From: Saccharomycopsis fibuligera x Saccharomycopsis cf. fibuligera
Taxonomy: Eukaryota; Ascomycota; Saccharomycetes; Ascoideales; Saccharomycopsidaceae
Assembly: GCA_001936135.1 (NCBI GenBank)
Contig: CP012809.1
Coordinates: 4,761,501 to 4,825,500, forward strand
Reading direction: 5' to 3'
DNA length: 64,000 bases
The position numbers and the translations under genes are program-made. Under the pieces are notes generated by a model. That model made no database searches, had not been told where the DNA came from, and saw only the letters and a list, made by a program, of their open reading frames with translations. Shown here one piece after another: positions 28,040 through 38,146 of the stretch; position 1 is the stretch's first letter; every line of letters begins with the position of its first letter.

Positions 28040-30322
28040 ATGTTCCTCACCAAAAGCAAATTGAGCATCGTTGCTCGTCGGGCACTTTCTAACAAGCGCT
28101 CCTTCTCTAGCGCAGGTAGAAACATTGTCAGATTCGCAGCAACAAATCAGCGTTTAGCAATTAATAATGATAATCATGATGGCAGAGGCCACCTACCTGG
28201 TAGCCCTGTATTGCGAAACAGCTACAATGTTAATAATCCAAAAGACAAAGAAGCACTTCGACAATTACGTAAAGTCGAGGTAATTAAAGGGCTTATCCAA
28301 GGCACTGGACTCTTGGCGCTTTTAGTGGCCGGATTTGTATTAGTTAATGACTACAACTATTATAGAAATAAAGTGAAGAATATTATCAGTGGGTCTGGAT
28401 TGGCTAGTGATGATGAAAACGGGAAAAACGATGGAGATGTTCAAGGAGGCATGCTGGTGAAAAAAAATGAATACATCAAGTTTACTACTGATGTTAAAGA
28501 TTCCAAACAAGTGCCTGGTGTTTACCTTTGGGGCTCCAATGCTGATGGTGTTGTCAACCCAGAGGATTTAAAAACTACAAATTACAAGTTTCCGGTGAGA
28601 CTTTCTTGGTTTGATGGCATTGTGTTGAAAGATTTGAAAATCAACACTAAACTTGAAGATTACAAGGATGATTTGAATATGTATTTGGATAGTGAAAATG
28701 AAAAAAAGAAGGAAAAATTCAATAAAGAGGTTCACTCCTCAGCATTTGCCATTGACTCAAAAGGTCAATTAATCCAATGGGGTAGAGGGTTCAATGAAGA
28801 GGATCCATCACCGAAATACACCCTCAAGGGACATAACCTTGTAAAGGGCGAATTCAGTAACAACATGATTTATTTGTTGAATAATAAGAATGAAGTGCTA
28901 TACATCCCAGTTAGTAGTAAGTTGCAATCAAGTTTACAAAACGGTAACCAACAAAAGTCATCTTCATCAATAATCCCGTTCATTGGCGGCAGCAAAAGCA
29001 AAATCCCATTTGTAGAAAAATTGGATACTTCATTATTGCTGAAATCATCAGAAAAGATCAAAGATTTTCAAACTGGCATAAACCATTTGGTGCTTTTAAC
29101 TGATAAAAACAAAACCTACATTTCATCTACAGGTCTCGATGGAGTTTTCCATGTCGAAAAAAATTTCGGCCAGTTTGGATTAATTGAGTATTCGCAGTTT
29201 GAAGACCCACCAGCACCAAACAAATTACATGAATTGTATTTGCTCAATAATGAGATCATCTCCAAAGCTCTGAACAATGCTTCTTCTTTGAAAAAATCAT
29301 CCAGCAATAACACCACCAAGCAATTCAAAGTGATACCCAGAGACATTGTGCAAATTGCTACTGGCAACTACCATACTATTGCCAGAGACTCTATTGGAAA
29401 TATTTATTCCTTTGGCAAAAATACTTTTGGCCAACTAGGTTTCCAAGTCTCTTACAATACAGAAAACATTCCTATTCCAAAAAAAATTGACTTTTTCACC
29501 AGCTATTTCCACAGACTTAATTTTTATCCTATTGTCACAGATATTCAAGCTAGCAGTAATAGCTCATTTGTCACATTAATCACCAAAAATATTCAAGAAG
29601 TATTTCAACAAAATTATTTGGGCTCTAATACCACAAATATTGAAACTGATACCAACAATGAGGACAATTTGTACTATTTTGCTTTTGGAAAGGGGCTTTA
29701 TGGTCAGTTGGGTATTGATCATTACGTGCATGCCAATGCTGTTCCTAAAAAACTTAACGCATTGCATTCCCTCACTGAGTTCAACGAAACTACTAACCAG
29801 CTTGAAAATATCACGGTACGTGATTGGACGATTGGGAAAAACCATACTTTTGTCACTTTACTGAATGCTGATGTACTTAGTTTTGGTGGTAACAAATTTG
29901 GACAATTAGGCACGGGAAAATTAGCTAATCGTGCTACTCCTGGACCAATTCCTAAGCTTGTTGAATCAGAAAATTTGCTCAAGGGCGAAAGAGCAATGAA
30001 TGTGTTGTCATCAAATGGAAAGTCGCCCTCGTCAAAGAAGAAAGAACAAGTTGATGTACCAGGGGCTTTGGTGGCGGAGATTGCTTCAGAGCAGGAAAAG
30101 CAAGTCGACAACAAAGCAAGCAAAACTAGTGATGAAAATAACGATTTGCAAGTGCTCAACGCTACCAAATTTATTAGAAGGGTTAACAATCGTCTAGCGT
30201 TGATTGAAAATCAGCAGTTCAAGTATAAGGATAATGATGGCAAGAATAATACAAAACAGTTAAGTCAAGTAGTGGTGGCAGGAAATGATAATAGTGCGAT
30301 TTTTTACAAATTATCAACTTAA
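28040..30322 (+). CDS. FMP25: Mitochondrial RCC1-repeat protein Fmp25
   Basis: I choose the ATG at 28040 (MFLTKSKLSIVARRALSNKRSFSSAGR), giving 760 residues with a clear Arg/Ser-rich, acid-free mitochondrial presequence. The frame also has an upstream ATG at 27824 in front of a T-run, which is less likely. A transmembrane segment lies at about residues 85-103 (GTGLLALLVAGFVLVN). The rest is an RCC1-like propeller with blades such as LIQWGRGF, GNIYSFGKNTFGQLGF, FAFGKGLYGQLGI and VLSFGGNKFGQLGTG. Yeast Fmp25 is an inner-membrane protein needed for respiratory complex III assembly. Here a low-complexity Lys/Ser/Asn insert near the C-terminus (KSPSSKKKEQ...) interrupts the last blades. The CACGTG box upstream fits a respiratory regulon. 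Confidence 0.88.
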   Translation: MFLTKSKLSIVARRALSNKRSFSSAGRNIVRFAATNQRLAINNDNHDGRGHLPGSPVLRNSYNVNNPKDKEALRQLRKVEVIKGLIQGTGLLALLVAGFVLVNDYNYYRNKVKNIISGSGLASDDENGKNDGDVQGGMLVKKNEYIKFTTDVKDSKQVPGVYLWGSNADGVVNPEDLKTTNYKFPVRLSWFDGIVLKDLKINTKLEDYKDDLNMYLDSENEKKKEKFNKEVHSSAFAIDSKGQLIQWGRGFNEEDPSPKYTLKGHNLVKGEFSNNMIYLLNNKNEVLYIPVSSKLQSSLQNGNQQKSSSSIIPFIGGSKSKIPFVEKLDTSLLLKSSEKIKDFQTGINHLVLLTDKNKTYISSTGLDGVFHVEKNFGQFGLIEYSQFEDPPAPNKLHELYLLNNEIISKALNNASSLKKSSSNNTTKQFKVIPRDIVQIATGNYHTIARDSIGNIYSFGKNTFGQLGFQVSYNTENIPIPKKIDFFTSYFHRLNFYPIVTDIQASSNSSFVTLITKNIQEVFQQNYLGSNTTNIETDTNNEDNLYYFAFGKGLYGQLGIDHYVHANAVPKKLNALHSLTEFNETTNQLENITVRDWTIGKNHTFVTLLNADVLSFGGNKFGQLGTGKLANRATPGPIPKLVESENLLKGERAMNVLSSNGKSPSSKKKEQVDVPGALVAEIASEQEKQVDNKASKTSDENNDLQVLNATKFIRRVNNRLALIENQQFKYKDNDGKNNTKQLSQVVVAGNDNSAIFYKLST

Positions 30323-30888
30323 TCAAAAGTGCGTGCTCATTCACATAATTTGATTGAGCGAAAAATATAAGCTGTTACAGCAACTGTCTTGTTATTTTGA
30401 TTGTCTACTCTTTGGAAGCGTGCTTTTTTTTTTTCTTGTATTTTAAATCTTTAGCTGTTCGTATCCTGGGTTAGGTTTCAAATAGCCTATCTTGCTTCAA
30501 TAGCAAATTATTCACGATGCAAATGTAAATCTTGATTACAGAATTCTTTTTCCTGTTCCACCACTTTACAATAAAAGTGTTGAAAGTTATTAAGTATTTT
30601 AGTAAACAGTTAACCGAAAATTATAGCATATGTCTATTCATGCATTTAACTTCATGCATTTAATTCTAACTCTAGTCAATGAATATTTAGGTGATATACA
30701 AAACGCGTCCAAAAACAAATATGTAGATAACGAAATAACTATATAAACAAAACAATAGAAGTCAAAGAAAAGTATCAAAATATAATCGCCAGATCAAGAA
30801 AAAAAAAAAAAAAAAAAAAAAAAAAACTTTAGCCTTGCATTATGAAAAGTATGTCATATCTCCCATATCTACCAATTTAGGACTACCT
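30323..30888. other. Convergent 3' region FMP25/KIP2
   Basis: This AT-rich interval lies between two 3' ends, with an A28 run at 30799-30826 next to the KIP2 stop and a T-run at 30426-30434. A single ACGCGT at 30703-30708 lies outside any promoter and is ignored. No gene was recognised. Confidence 0.6.
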
Positions 30889-33144
30889 TCAATGAGCCAA
30901 AGAATTCTTAAATCTACTGCTGGTTCTCAAGGCTTTAATTATCCGATCTTTGTCCTTGAGAGTTTCTTTCAATTCATCAATTTCCTCCAGCTGGCTTTCC
31001 ACGAGACTTTGGAGTTCTCTGGTGGATCCATTCATCAAGATACTATTTCTCACTTTTGAAGGTGATATGAGTCCATTCAATGATACGGCACTATTTTCCG
31101 GGTATATATAGTGATAACCGTTACCATTATTGATCCCATTGACGATACCATTGTTAGCTATGCCTTTATTATAGTTGTTATTATCTACTGTGTTGATATT
31201 TGATGACTGCTCGGTTATTGTTGTTGCACTATTTGATTGATTAGCCAGTGGCAGCAGCACTAAATTTCCAAAATATCTCTTAATTTCGTATTTTCCAAGC
31301 TCGTTTTCCAAATGAGATATGTAACTTTTATACTCTTCAATCTCCAACAAATGTTGTTTGAAAAGTTCTTCCAAATTACGGATGGTGGTGGTATCGTTGA
31401 GCAAAGCACGAGTTGACATGAGAACATTAAATATTTCATTCTTGATAATTACGTGCTCAGTGCGTCGTTCATCATTAAGCCGCGTTAAATGTTCGTGCTG
31501 TTCATTAAGTATACGATTTTCCGAGCGAAGTTGGGCAATTTCAGTTTTTAAGTGTTCCGAATTTTCCAAAAGTGGCGATGAAGGTGTTGTTGTTGATAAT
31601 GAAGAGAATGATGACGTAGATGTGCGTTGGTTGGTACTGTCGGCATTATTATTGTTGGATATTGATAGATTATTTAAACTTTGAGATGCTTTGAGAAGAT
31701 CAATTTCCGCTTTCTGCTTTTCAATTGTTGTTTGCAATTTTTCAATTATTTTGTCGCTATTACCACCAGCACCAACAAGTTCGTGCTTACTGACATTTAA
31801 GGTCACATTTTTAGCCTTCGCGGCAAATCGTAAAGTGTTGACAGTTTCGCTGAATGTGTTATCACCTAAGTGAATGGTGCAAAGAATAGATATTACTGAG
31901 TTACCTGATAATGCTGGTTGTAATAGTCTAGTTAATTTGGAATCCCGGTATGGTATATGGCCCACGCCATTGCCGTTACGAGAAACTGTGGAAGCCACAC
32001 TTAGCTTGGCAATCACAGAGCTTAAGGCTAAAAGCGATTTGTTGATGAAAGAGCCTTCTTTTCGGCGGTCAGTTTGCGTTGTAGCTTTTTCAGAGCCAGC
32101 CAAGTCACATAAACTCAATGTGGATATTGTTTCTGCTTTGGAGATCAAGTCGATGCAACCGAGTCGTATCAAGACCACAGCATGGGATCTGGAAGACCGG
32201 CTATTGAAATCAGTAGCACCAGTTTTTCTAGCTAAATCACCACGGCTAATTATATTGAGGAGCTGTTCAACACTTGAGGCTGATTCTTCTGATAAGCCCA
32301 TAACTTTAACTCCCACGAGCGGATCATCTCTGATTTTCAAATCGTCGCGTACGTTGGTGGTGGTGTTGTTGTAAGAAGAAGTGGCATTAGGAGATACTAT
32401 TGGATCGCTCAAGGCTAGCAAATCAAAAATTCTTTCATTATAGATTTCCAAATATGATACTTTAACAGAATATTTTTTAGCGTGCAGACTGGCTTCGATG
32501 TAGTTGAATATATCTGCCACCGCCAAAGGGATGACTCCGGGATCGAGATCAGTACCTTGCATGGAGTGGGTCTTACCAGAGCCCGTCATTCCATAAGCGA
32601 AAACCGTACCGTTAAAACCATTCAAAGCCTTTTGCACCACTTGACTAACTGAATTTTCGTAAACGTACAGATTGTTGATTCCCAAGCCAAACACACTGTC
32701 AAAAGTAAAGTCACCGAGCTCTGGGGAAAAAATAGTATTTTCTTCACTGTCGATAACCCATGATGACTTGGAATGTTCGGAAGGTGGCTTGGGCCTAACA
32801 GACACGGATATGGTACCATTGTAAACACTTTCATTTATGGAGCTAGCCCTGTGACCCAAACGGCTCAAAGAGCTGCCTGGTCTAGGAGCGGCAGATCTGG
32901 TGCTGAGACTTGAAGATGGCCTGCTGGAGCTTGGACTGGTCGCTCTAGAGGAGATTCCGCTACCACTAGAGTTTCTGAGGCCAGATATTGGAGTGGATGG
33001 GCGTTTGATGGCACCGCTGGTAGATCTTAGGGACATTGTAGAGGCAGGGCGCCTTAGGGTTCCGCCATGGGAGGGAGCAGCCGAAGGGGGCCTGAATGAC
33101 TGTCTTTTATTTGGGGATAATCGAGGCACGGCAAAATTAGACAT
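30889..33144 (-). CDS. KIP2: Kinesin Kip2
   Basis: The 751-residue protein has an N-terminal basic, Ser/Pro/Arg-rich extension of about 105 residues, a motor domain (about 107-460) and a coiled-coil C-terminus. Motor motifs are the P-loop GMTGSGKTHSM (about residue 186), switch I SSRSHAVV, switch II DLAGSEKA and the HIPYRDSKLTRLL loop. The N-terminal SR/SP extension followed by an N-motor and a coiled coil (LKTEIAQLRSENRILNEQ...) matches fungal Kip2, a plus-end-directed kinesin that carries Bik1 and dynein and stabilises cytoplasmic microtubules. The extension contains many SP/TP sites, which in S. cerevisiae Kip2 are phosphorylated. Length is near the yeast protein (706). It is divergent from PRP46 across 359 bp. 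Confidence 0.93.
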   Translation of the reverse strand: MSNFAVPRLSPNKRQSFRPPSAAPSHGGTLRRPASTMSLRSTSGAIKRPSTPISGLRNSSGSGISSRATSPSSSRPSSSLSTRSAAPRPGSSLSRLGHRASSINESVYNGTISVSVRPKPPSEHSKSSWVIDSEENTIFSPELGDFTFDSVFGLGINNLYVYENSVSQVVQKALNGFNGTVFAYGMTGSGKTHSMQGTDLDPGVIPLAVADIFNYIEASLHAKKYSVKVSYLEIYNERIFDLLALSDPIVSPNATSSYNNTTTNVRDDLKIRDDPLVGVKVMGLSEESASSVEQLLNIISRGDLARKTGATDFNSRSSRSHAVVLIRLGCIDLISKAETISTLSLCDLAGSEKATTQTDRRKEGSFINKSLLALSSVIAKLSVASTVSRNGNGVGHIPYRDSKLTRLLQPALSGNSVISILCTIHLGDNTFSETVNTLRFAAKAKNVTLNVSKHELVGAGGNSDKIIEKLQTTIEKQKAEIDLLKASQSLNNLSISNNNNADSTNQRTSTSSFSSLSTTTPSSPLLENSEHLKTEIAQLRSENRILNEQHEHLTRLNDERRTEHVIIKNEIFNVLMSTRALLNDTTTIRNLEELFKQHLLEIEEYKSYISHLENELGKYEIKRYFGNLVLLPLANQSNSATTITEQSSNINTVDNNNYNKGIANNGIVNGINNGNGYHYIYPENSAVSLNGLISPSKVRNSILMNGSTRELQSLVESQLEEIDELKETLKDKDRIIKALRTSSRFKNSLAH

Positions 33145-33503
33145 GGGCGGACGTAGTGTTTATGGTGGGCATGTGATGTGAAAGTTGAGAAACTGAGCAA
33201 CTGGAATAATAAAGCGAGCGGTAATGTAACTCTGCTAAGGTAGAGAGTGTGTGGTAGGGCGTGTGGTGGGTGTGGTTGCTGTAGCTGTTCGTGTGTCTGT
33301 CCATATATTTAGTTTATGTTGTTTTGTTGAATTGTTTTGTTGATTTGAAGATTTGTTTGTTTTTGTTTACCTTTTGGGTCACATGTATATTTCTGATCAT
33401 GTGACACATATTTTTCACTAAAAAAATTCAAGCTTAAAAGAGAAGAGAAGACATGAAGAGGTGCTGTATGAAGATAAAGAGATGTAGAGAGATATAGAGA
33501 AAT
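33145..33503. promoter_or_regulatory. Divergent promoter KIP2/PRP46 with inverted GTCACATG pair
   Basis: The 359-bp region holds both promoters. GTCACATG at 33378-33385 and its exact inverse CATGTGAC at 33398-33405 form a 28-bp inverted repeat with a 12-bp centre, about 100 bp before PRP46. CACATG is an E-box variant. A-runs and A/G-rich sequence separate it from the PRP46 ATG. Confidence 0.55.
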
Positions 33504-34823
33504 ATGACTGACAACAATATAAACACATTAAAAAGCATGGAAGACATAGTGGGCGCTGTCATCAGCAGGCGCAAAGCCCTTTACAGCCAAACTACTGACA
33601 CTTACGACCCACAGCTCCTAAACAGCCACTCCGAGCTATACAAGTTCACTAAGTTTAACTCAGAATACAAACAAGTTCTCCAACAGCATCACAAGTCAGA
33701 AATATTGGACAATTTGACTAGCATACTAGATATTGAGAAGCAAGGTATTAATGTGAAGAATCAGCAACATCCTAGCCTGGCGCTCATCAAAACCAGCACC
33801 AAAACAGATACAACTTTAGGAAGTCTAACGGCCAACAGCATCAGTGCAAAGATCCTAGAAAGAAACCAGCTGCACCAGAGAGAAAAGCCAGAGTATCATC
33901 CCGGGTGGAAGTTGATGAGAGTCATTGCTGGTCACACAGGTTGGGTCCGTAGTGTTTGCGTTGAACCAGAAAATGAGTGGTTTGCTACTGGCTCTGCAGA
34001 TAGCACCATCAAAGTGTGGGACTTGGCCTCGGGTCAGTTAAAATTGACGCTAACAGGTCATATAATGGCCGTCAGAGGCTTGAATATATCCGATAGGCAC
34101 CCATATATGTTCTCTTGCTCGGAAGATAAAACAATAAAGTGTTGGGATTTAGAAAGAAACGCGATTGTGCGCGATTACTATGGCCATCTTTCTGCAGTTT
34201 ACTCCATTGATCTCCATCCCACTTTGGATGTGCTCGTCACTGGTGGCAGAGACTCTTCGGTAAGGCTTTGGGATATGAGAACAAGAGTTCCGATTCATGT
34301 GTTAACAGGACATACCTCAAACGTGCTAAATGTCAAGGCCAGAGCAGTGGATCCTCAGATCATCAGTACTTCTGCCGATGGAACCATTAGACTATGGGAC
34401 ATTGTTGCCGGTAAGACAAGAGAAATCTTGACCAATCATACAAAAAGTGTCAGAGCTTTAGCAATAAGCCCTTTTGAGAACTCGTTTGCTACTGGTTCTC
34501 CAAACCAAATCAAAAAATGGGCTTTTCCGGACGGAACATATATTGAGGATGTAGAACCTCCTCACAAGGCTATCATTAATACTCTCAGTATCAATGGCGA
34601 TGGGGTACTCTTCAGTGGCGGTGATGATGGCTCAATGAGCTTTTACGACTACAAAACGGGAGTGAGGTTCCAAAACACTGAAACAACCAAAATGCCAGGC
34701 TCGATTGAAGGCGAGGGCGGGATCTTTGCCAGTACATTTGACCAAACGGGGATGAGATTGATCACCACTGAAGCAGACAAAACAATCAAAATATGGAAAG
34801 AAGACTCCACCGTTTCTGTTTAG
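33504..34823 (+). CDS. PRP46: Spliceosomal WD40 protein Prp46 (PLRG1)
   Basis: The 439-residue protein has a ~130-residue N-terminal extension and a seven-bladed WD40 propeller from about residue 140. Blades are marked by [13 protein letters not shown]...[14 protein letters not shown]...[18 protein letters not shown]...[14 protein letters not shown]...[17 protein letters not shown]...[14 protein letters not shown]...MSFYD and the final IKIWKED. The sequence [24 protein letters not shown] is the hallmark of the PLRG1/Prp46 family. It is a core member of the Prp19-associated (NTC) spliceosome that binds Cwc15 and Snu114-region partners and is present in catalytic complexes. Length is close to the yeast protein (451). 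The start is the first ATG of the frame. Confidence 0.96.
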   Translation: MTDNNINTLKSMEDIVGAVISRRKALYSQTTDTYDPQLLNSHSELYKFTKFNSEYKQVLQQHHKSEILDNLTSILDIEKQGINVKNQQHPSLALIKTSTKTDTTLGSLTANSISAKILERNQLHQREKPEYHPGWKLMRVIAGHTGWVRSVCVEPENEWFATGSADSTIKVWDLASGQLKLTLTGHIMAVRGLNISDRHPYMFSCSEDKTIKCWDLERNAIVRDYYGHLSAVYSIDLHPTLDVLVTGGRDSSVRLWDMRTRVPIHVLTGHTSNVLNVKARAVDPQIISTSADGTIRLWDIVAGKTREILTNHTKSVRALAISPFENSFATGSPNQIKKWAFPDGTYIEDVEPPHKAIINTLSINGDGVLFSGGDDGSMSFYDYKTGVRFQNTETTKMPGSIEGEGGIFASTFDQTGMRLITTEADKTIKIWKEDSTVSV

Positions 34824-35277
34824 CTGGTATGCGTATGTATTATAGAGAAAAAGCTCAGCAAATGTATTATTAGTGATGTCGATGCGTCGTTGCGCGCGCA
34901 TCCGGTTTTGTGTCACTCAAGCATTTGCCTGTTTTTTTGCTTTGTAAGTTCTGTAGTATCTGAAGTATTTCCAGTGGGACAATAACACCAAAGACTACTA
35001 CCAAATCAACAAGAGACTCTATGACATTATAGCTTACTACAAAATACTTTCTATAAAATAACGGCACCAACAAAACAAAAAAAAAATATAATCATAAAAT
35101 AAGTTTTGCTTCTCTCCTGTCAAAATAATAGAAACAGCTAAACTTTAACTGCTATCTTAGCAATTGCTACCAGCTACCATTTATAGATAGAAAAAAGCAT
35201 TTATTTTTTTCTTTTTTTTATTTCGTTTGTCTTACCCATCAAATATCATAAAATATTGTATCCATAGCACAACAAAA
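34824..35277. other. Intergenic region PRP46 / RRM gene
   Basis: This 454-bp AT-rich interval lies between genes in the same orientation. It has an A/T-run block just before the RRM gene (35190-35222). Small overlapping frames near the PRP46 stop are shadows. No regulatory motif stood out. Confidence 0.5.
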
Positions 35278-36739
35278 ATGTTCAGGCAAGGCCCTCTTAT
35301 GAATGGTGATGAGCTATCTAATCAGTTTGGAACGCGCCCCTGCAGCGAGTCCCAATACTTTCAACTAGAGCCTACAAACAAGAATATAATCAAGCCAAGT
35401 GGTGGCCGGTCAAGAATAACATCTCTTAGCCATTTATTAGCTGGTGGTGGTAGTGATGTTGCAGCTAACGACCATTCATCGCAACCGGCAGATGGTGCTA
35501 ATACTAATAATAGTACAAATACAACCAACACTAATAATGGGGTTTCAAAATCAGAAAAGTTGGGGATTAGAAAATTAGCCAAAGCATACACTAAAAATCT
35601 TGTTGGAGGATGGTCGAATGATACAAATCTTGCTGCAACAGTTCGAGGAATATCTTTAGAGGACGATTATTTGGATCGCAGCAAGGATATTAGATCTATA
35701 AGGATGGATGACAATTACAGAGCTGAGGTGTTGCTCAAGAGCTCTCCAAATACAGGAGTAGAATACAAGAATGCATTATCTCAACATAAGAATAGCGTCA
35801 AATCATTGAAGAAAGAAAAAAAACCATTGCGGGATAACAAGAACATTTCAAATATAAGTAATAGTGAGCAGCAGCAACAGAGGACAACTACAATTACAAC
35901 GGCAATCTCAGATAATAGCCAAGAGCTTATTTTATCTGGTTTTCCCAAGAATGTAGGTGTAAATAACATTCTCACATTCATTTCTGGTGGCCCATTGGAG
36001 AAAGTTGTGCCTGAAGTCACGAACGATAATGATGAAGCACCTTACGTTAAGAAATTATATATTTGCTTCGTTAGGCCTGAAGATGCAAAAGAATTTTTTA
36101 AATATGCACAAACAGGGCAATTTATGGTTTGTGGTGTTCATGTCAATGTCGAGTGGCTCAGTAATCAAACACAAAGCGAATTTTTTCATCATCACAGCCC
36201 ACTACCTGCTCAGATAATGTCGAAAGTTAATTCTGGTGCTTGTAGATGTCTAATCATAAAGAAAGTTGCAGGCAAACGACAGCGGCCAAAATCAAGCTCT
36301 TCCTATTTAAAAGGATATCATGCTGGAAGACCACATTGCTCCGATTTTGACGTCAGTGAGGTGAGTATAATGTATAAAAATTTTCTTAGATACCTGCCGT
36401 TGGTACTAACTATTTAGGTTGAGGATGACTTCGCTCAGTTTGGTGAGATTGCTGAAATCGCACCTGCCATTTCTCGTAAGCTCTGTGTTGCCATTCATTA
36501 TTTTGATATCCGCTGTGCTATAATGGCCAAAGAAGAGAAGGAATTACCAGTAAGTAAAAAAGTTACCTTTTAATTCTTTTTTTCTTTTTTTTTTTTTTTT
36601 TTTTTTGTTTTGCAAATCATTCGGTGTTTTTGAGAATGCTAATAGATTTCTCTAGTCGTCACCACTACACCATAAGTACATGGAATGGGCCATATGGTAT
36701 GGTAAAGATCCTGCTGATAAGCCATGTACTATGCTATAA
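35278..36739 (+). CDS. RNA-binding protein with two RRM-like folds, two introns; unnamed
   Basis: The gene is best read as three exons, 35278-36360, 36418-36549 and 36656-36739, giving 432 residues. Intron 1 has GTGAGT, TACTAAC at 36404-36410 and AG at 36417. Intron 2 has GTAAGT, a TGCTAAT branch site near 36638 and AG at 36655. Both fall between codons. Without splicing the frame stops at the end of intron 1. The first RRM-like fold (about residues 216-300) runs ELILSGFP...KKLYICFVRPEDAKEFFKYAQTG...CGVHVNVEWL. The second spans the first splice site: RCLIIKKV...VEDDFAQFGEIAEI...LCVAIHYFDIRCAIMA. The last exon encodes a short Trp-containing tail ending KPCTML. The N-terminus is Ser/Asn-rich. 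I cannot assign an ortholog; a role in mRNA regulation is inferred. Confidence 0.75.
36361..36417 (+). other. Spliceosomal intron 1 of the RRM gene (57 nt)
   Basis: GTGAGT donor, perfect TACTAAC branch site at 36404-36410 and acceptor TTTAG at 36413-36417, only 7 nt after the branch sequence. The intron contains an in-frame stop. Splicing joins codons DVSE to VEDD in phase 0 and completes an RRM fold. Confidence 0.85.
36550..36655 (+). other. Spliceosomal intron 2 of the RRM gene (106 nt)
   Basis: GTAAGT donor at 36550, a long T-run, a TGCTAAT branch-like site near 36638 and acceptor CTAG ending at 36655. Phase 0. Reading through meets a stop within about 10 codons, while the downstream frame stays open for 27 codons to TAA at 36737-36739. 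Confidence 0.75.
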
Positions 36740-38146
36740 TGGATAGTCAATGTTTATGTACTTTCTTGTGCAGATTTATCCAGTTCTTTTCATATATTTG
36801 TTTTTTTGTGCTGCTTGTGGATATTTAAAAAAGGTACATAATACATAAGGTTGGGTTTTGTTTCAGGTTTACTTCAATGTTCAATAAAATTCTGTTCAGG
36901 GGAGTGTGATAATCTTAGTTGTGCTGACAATATCTAGTCATTTTATATGGCATTATAGATTAACAGTGTCTAGTTTTGATATCATTATTTTTTTTTCTTA
37001 GTAGACACATTGACTTTTAGTCTCCTTCTCTTGCTATTCCCGGGCCACGAACCTAACATCCATTTTCATCATTATCTCTTTCAAGTTTGGTATATGAGAT
37101 GTATTAAGCTCTCTCATAAGCGTGTCTGTAATACCGACCGACTATAATATAAAAACGTGCATTCGCAATACTTTTTGCTTAAAACTAGGTATTTGAGCAT
37201 CTTCGGTGGACTAAAATCCGTTGTAAAATTGGAGTTCGCTAAAATTAATAATACCTCAAGCTTAGCAAAGTTCGCAAGATTTGTTATATAACTTTTTGTG
37301 GCTTGTTCATTACCATGTTCCGTTTTCATATCAAGGCTTTTTCCTGTAACTTAGTTTCTTGTAAATTTGTTGACGTCAAATCTTTACACCACCCTTAAAA
37401 CGATTAATTTTTCGAGTTAGAACTGAAATTAACAACTTCTTTCGCCTGCATATTGGTAAAATAAGTTATATATATATATATATATATATATATTCGGAAA
37501 TAACAAAAATTGTAAAAGCCTACAACTCCATTTCTTTTGTTTGAAAAAAATTTTAACGAATCTATGTATACAGTTTTACTATTCCAATTTGTGATATGCC
37601 AACAACAACCAATTTTTTTCAACTTTGGGGTCTTTATTTTCTTGAGCAGAGCGAGTCGTTTTCTTGGAACACTCAAAATGCTCTATATTTAGCTTGAAAC
37701 CAGGGTAATTCATTTGATTATTTTTGTTTTCATTTTTGTTTATATTGTTTGGTATTACATTTTTCGTGTAAAGTGTATTAATAAATAAAAAAAAAAAAAA
37801 AGGCAGAGTAGTTACAAAGCTGTCTTCTGTGATTTTTGTGTATTCTCCGGCTTCAAGCCATAAAAGTTAGCGCTTGCTTTTTAGAAAGTGGCTCTTTAAG
37901 GTACTGTAGTTCTGAAGAGAATGTGTACACAAAAACAGCTGTATGTTATAAAGTAGATCAGAGTCCAAGATACCAGTGGCTCGGGTCATTGCATAGAGAA
38001 ACTTGAAAACTCTCCGAGATACTGAAAATCGTGAAAAATGAAAAATACCGACAGTTTAGACTATACGTACATCTGTAACCAAAGAACAGTTCTCTGGTAT
38101 TTCATTTGCCCCTAAAATAAGAACCAATAGCCAGTCATTTTATAAA
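36740..38146. other. Intergenic region RRM gene / LETM1-like gene
   Basis: This 1.4-kb AT-rich interval lies between genes in the same orientation. A (TA)n tract lies at about 37467-37493 and an A-run at about 37788-37801. Small frames here are short and compositional. Most of it is probably upstream region of the LETM1-like gene. Confidence 0.5.
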
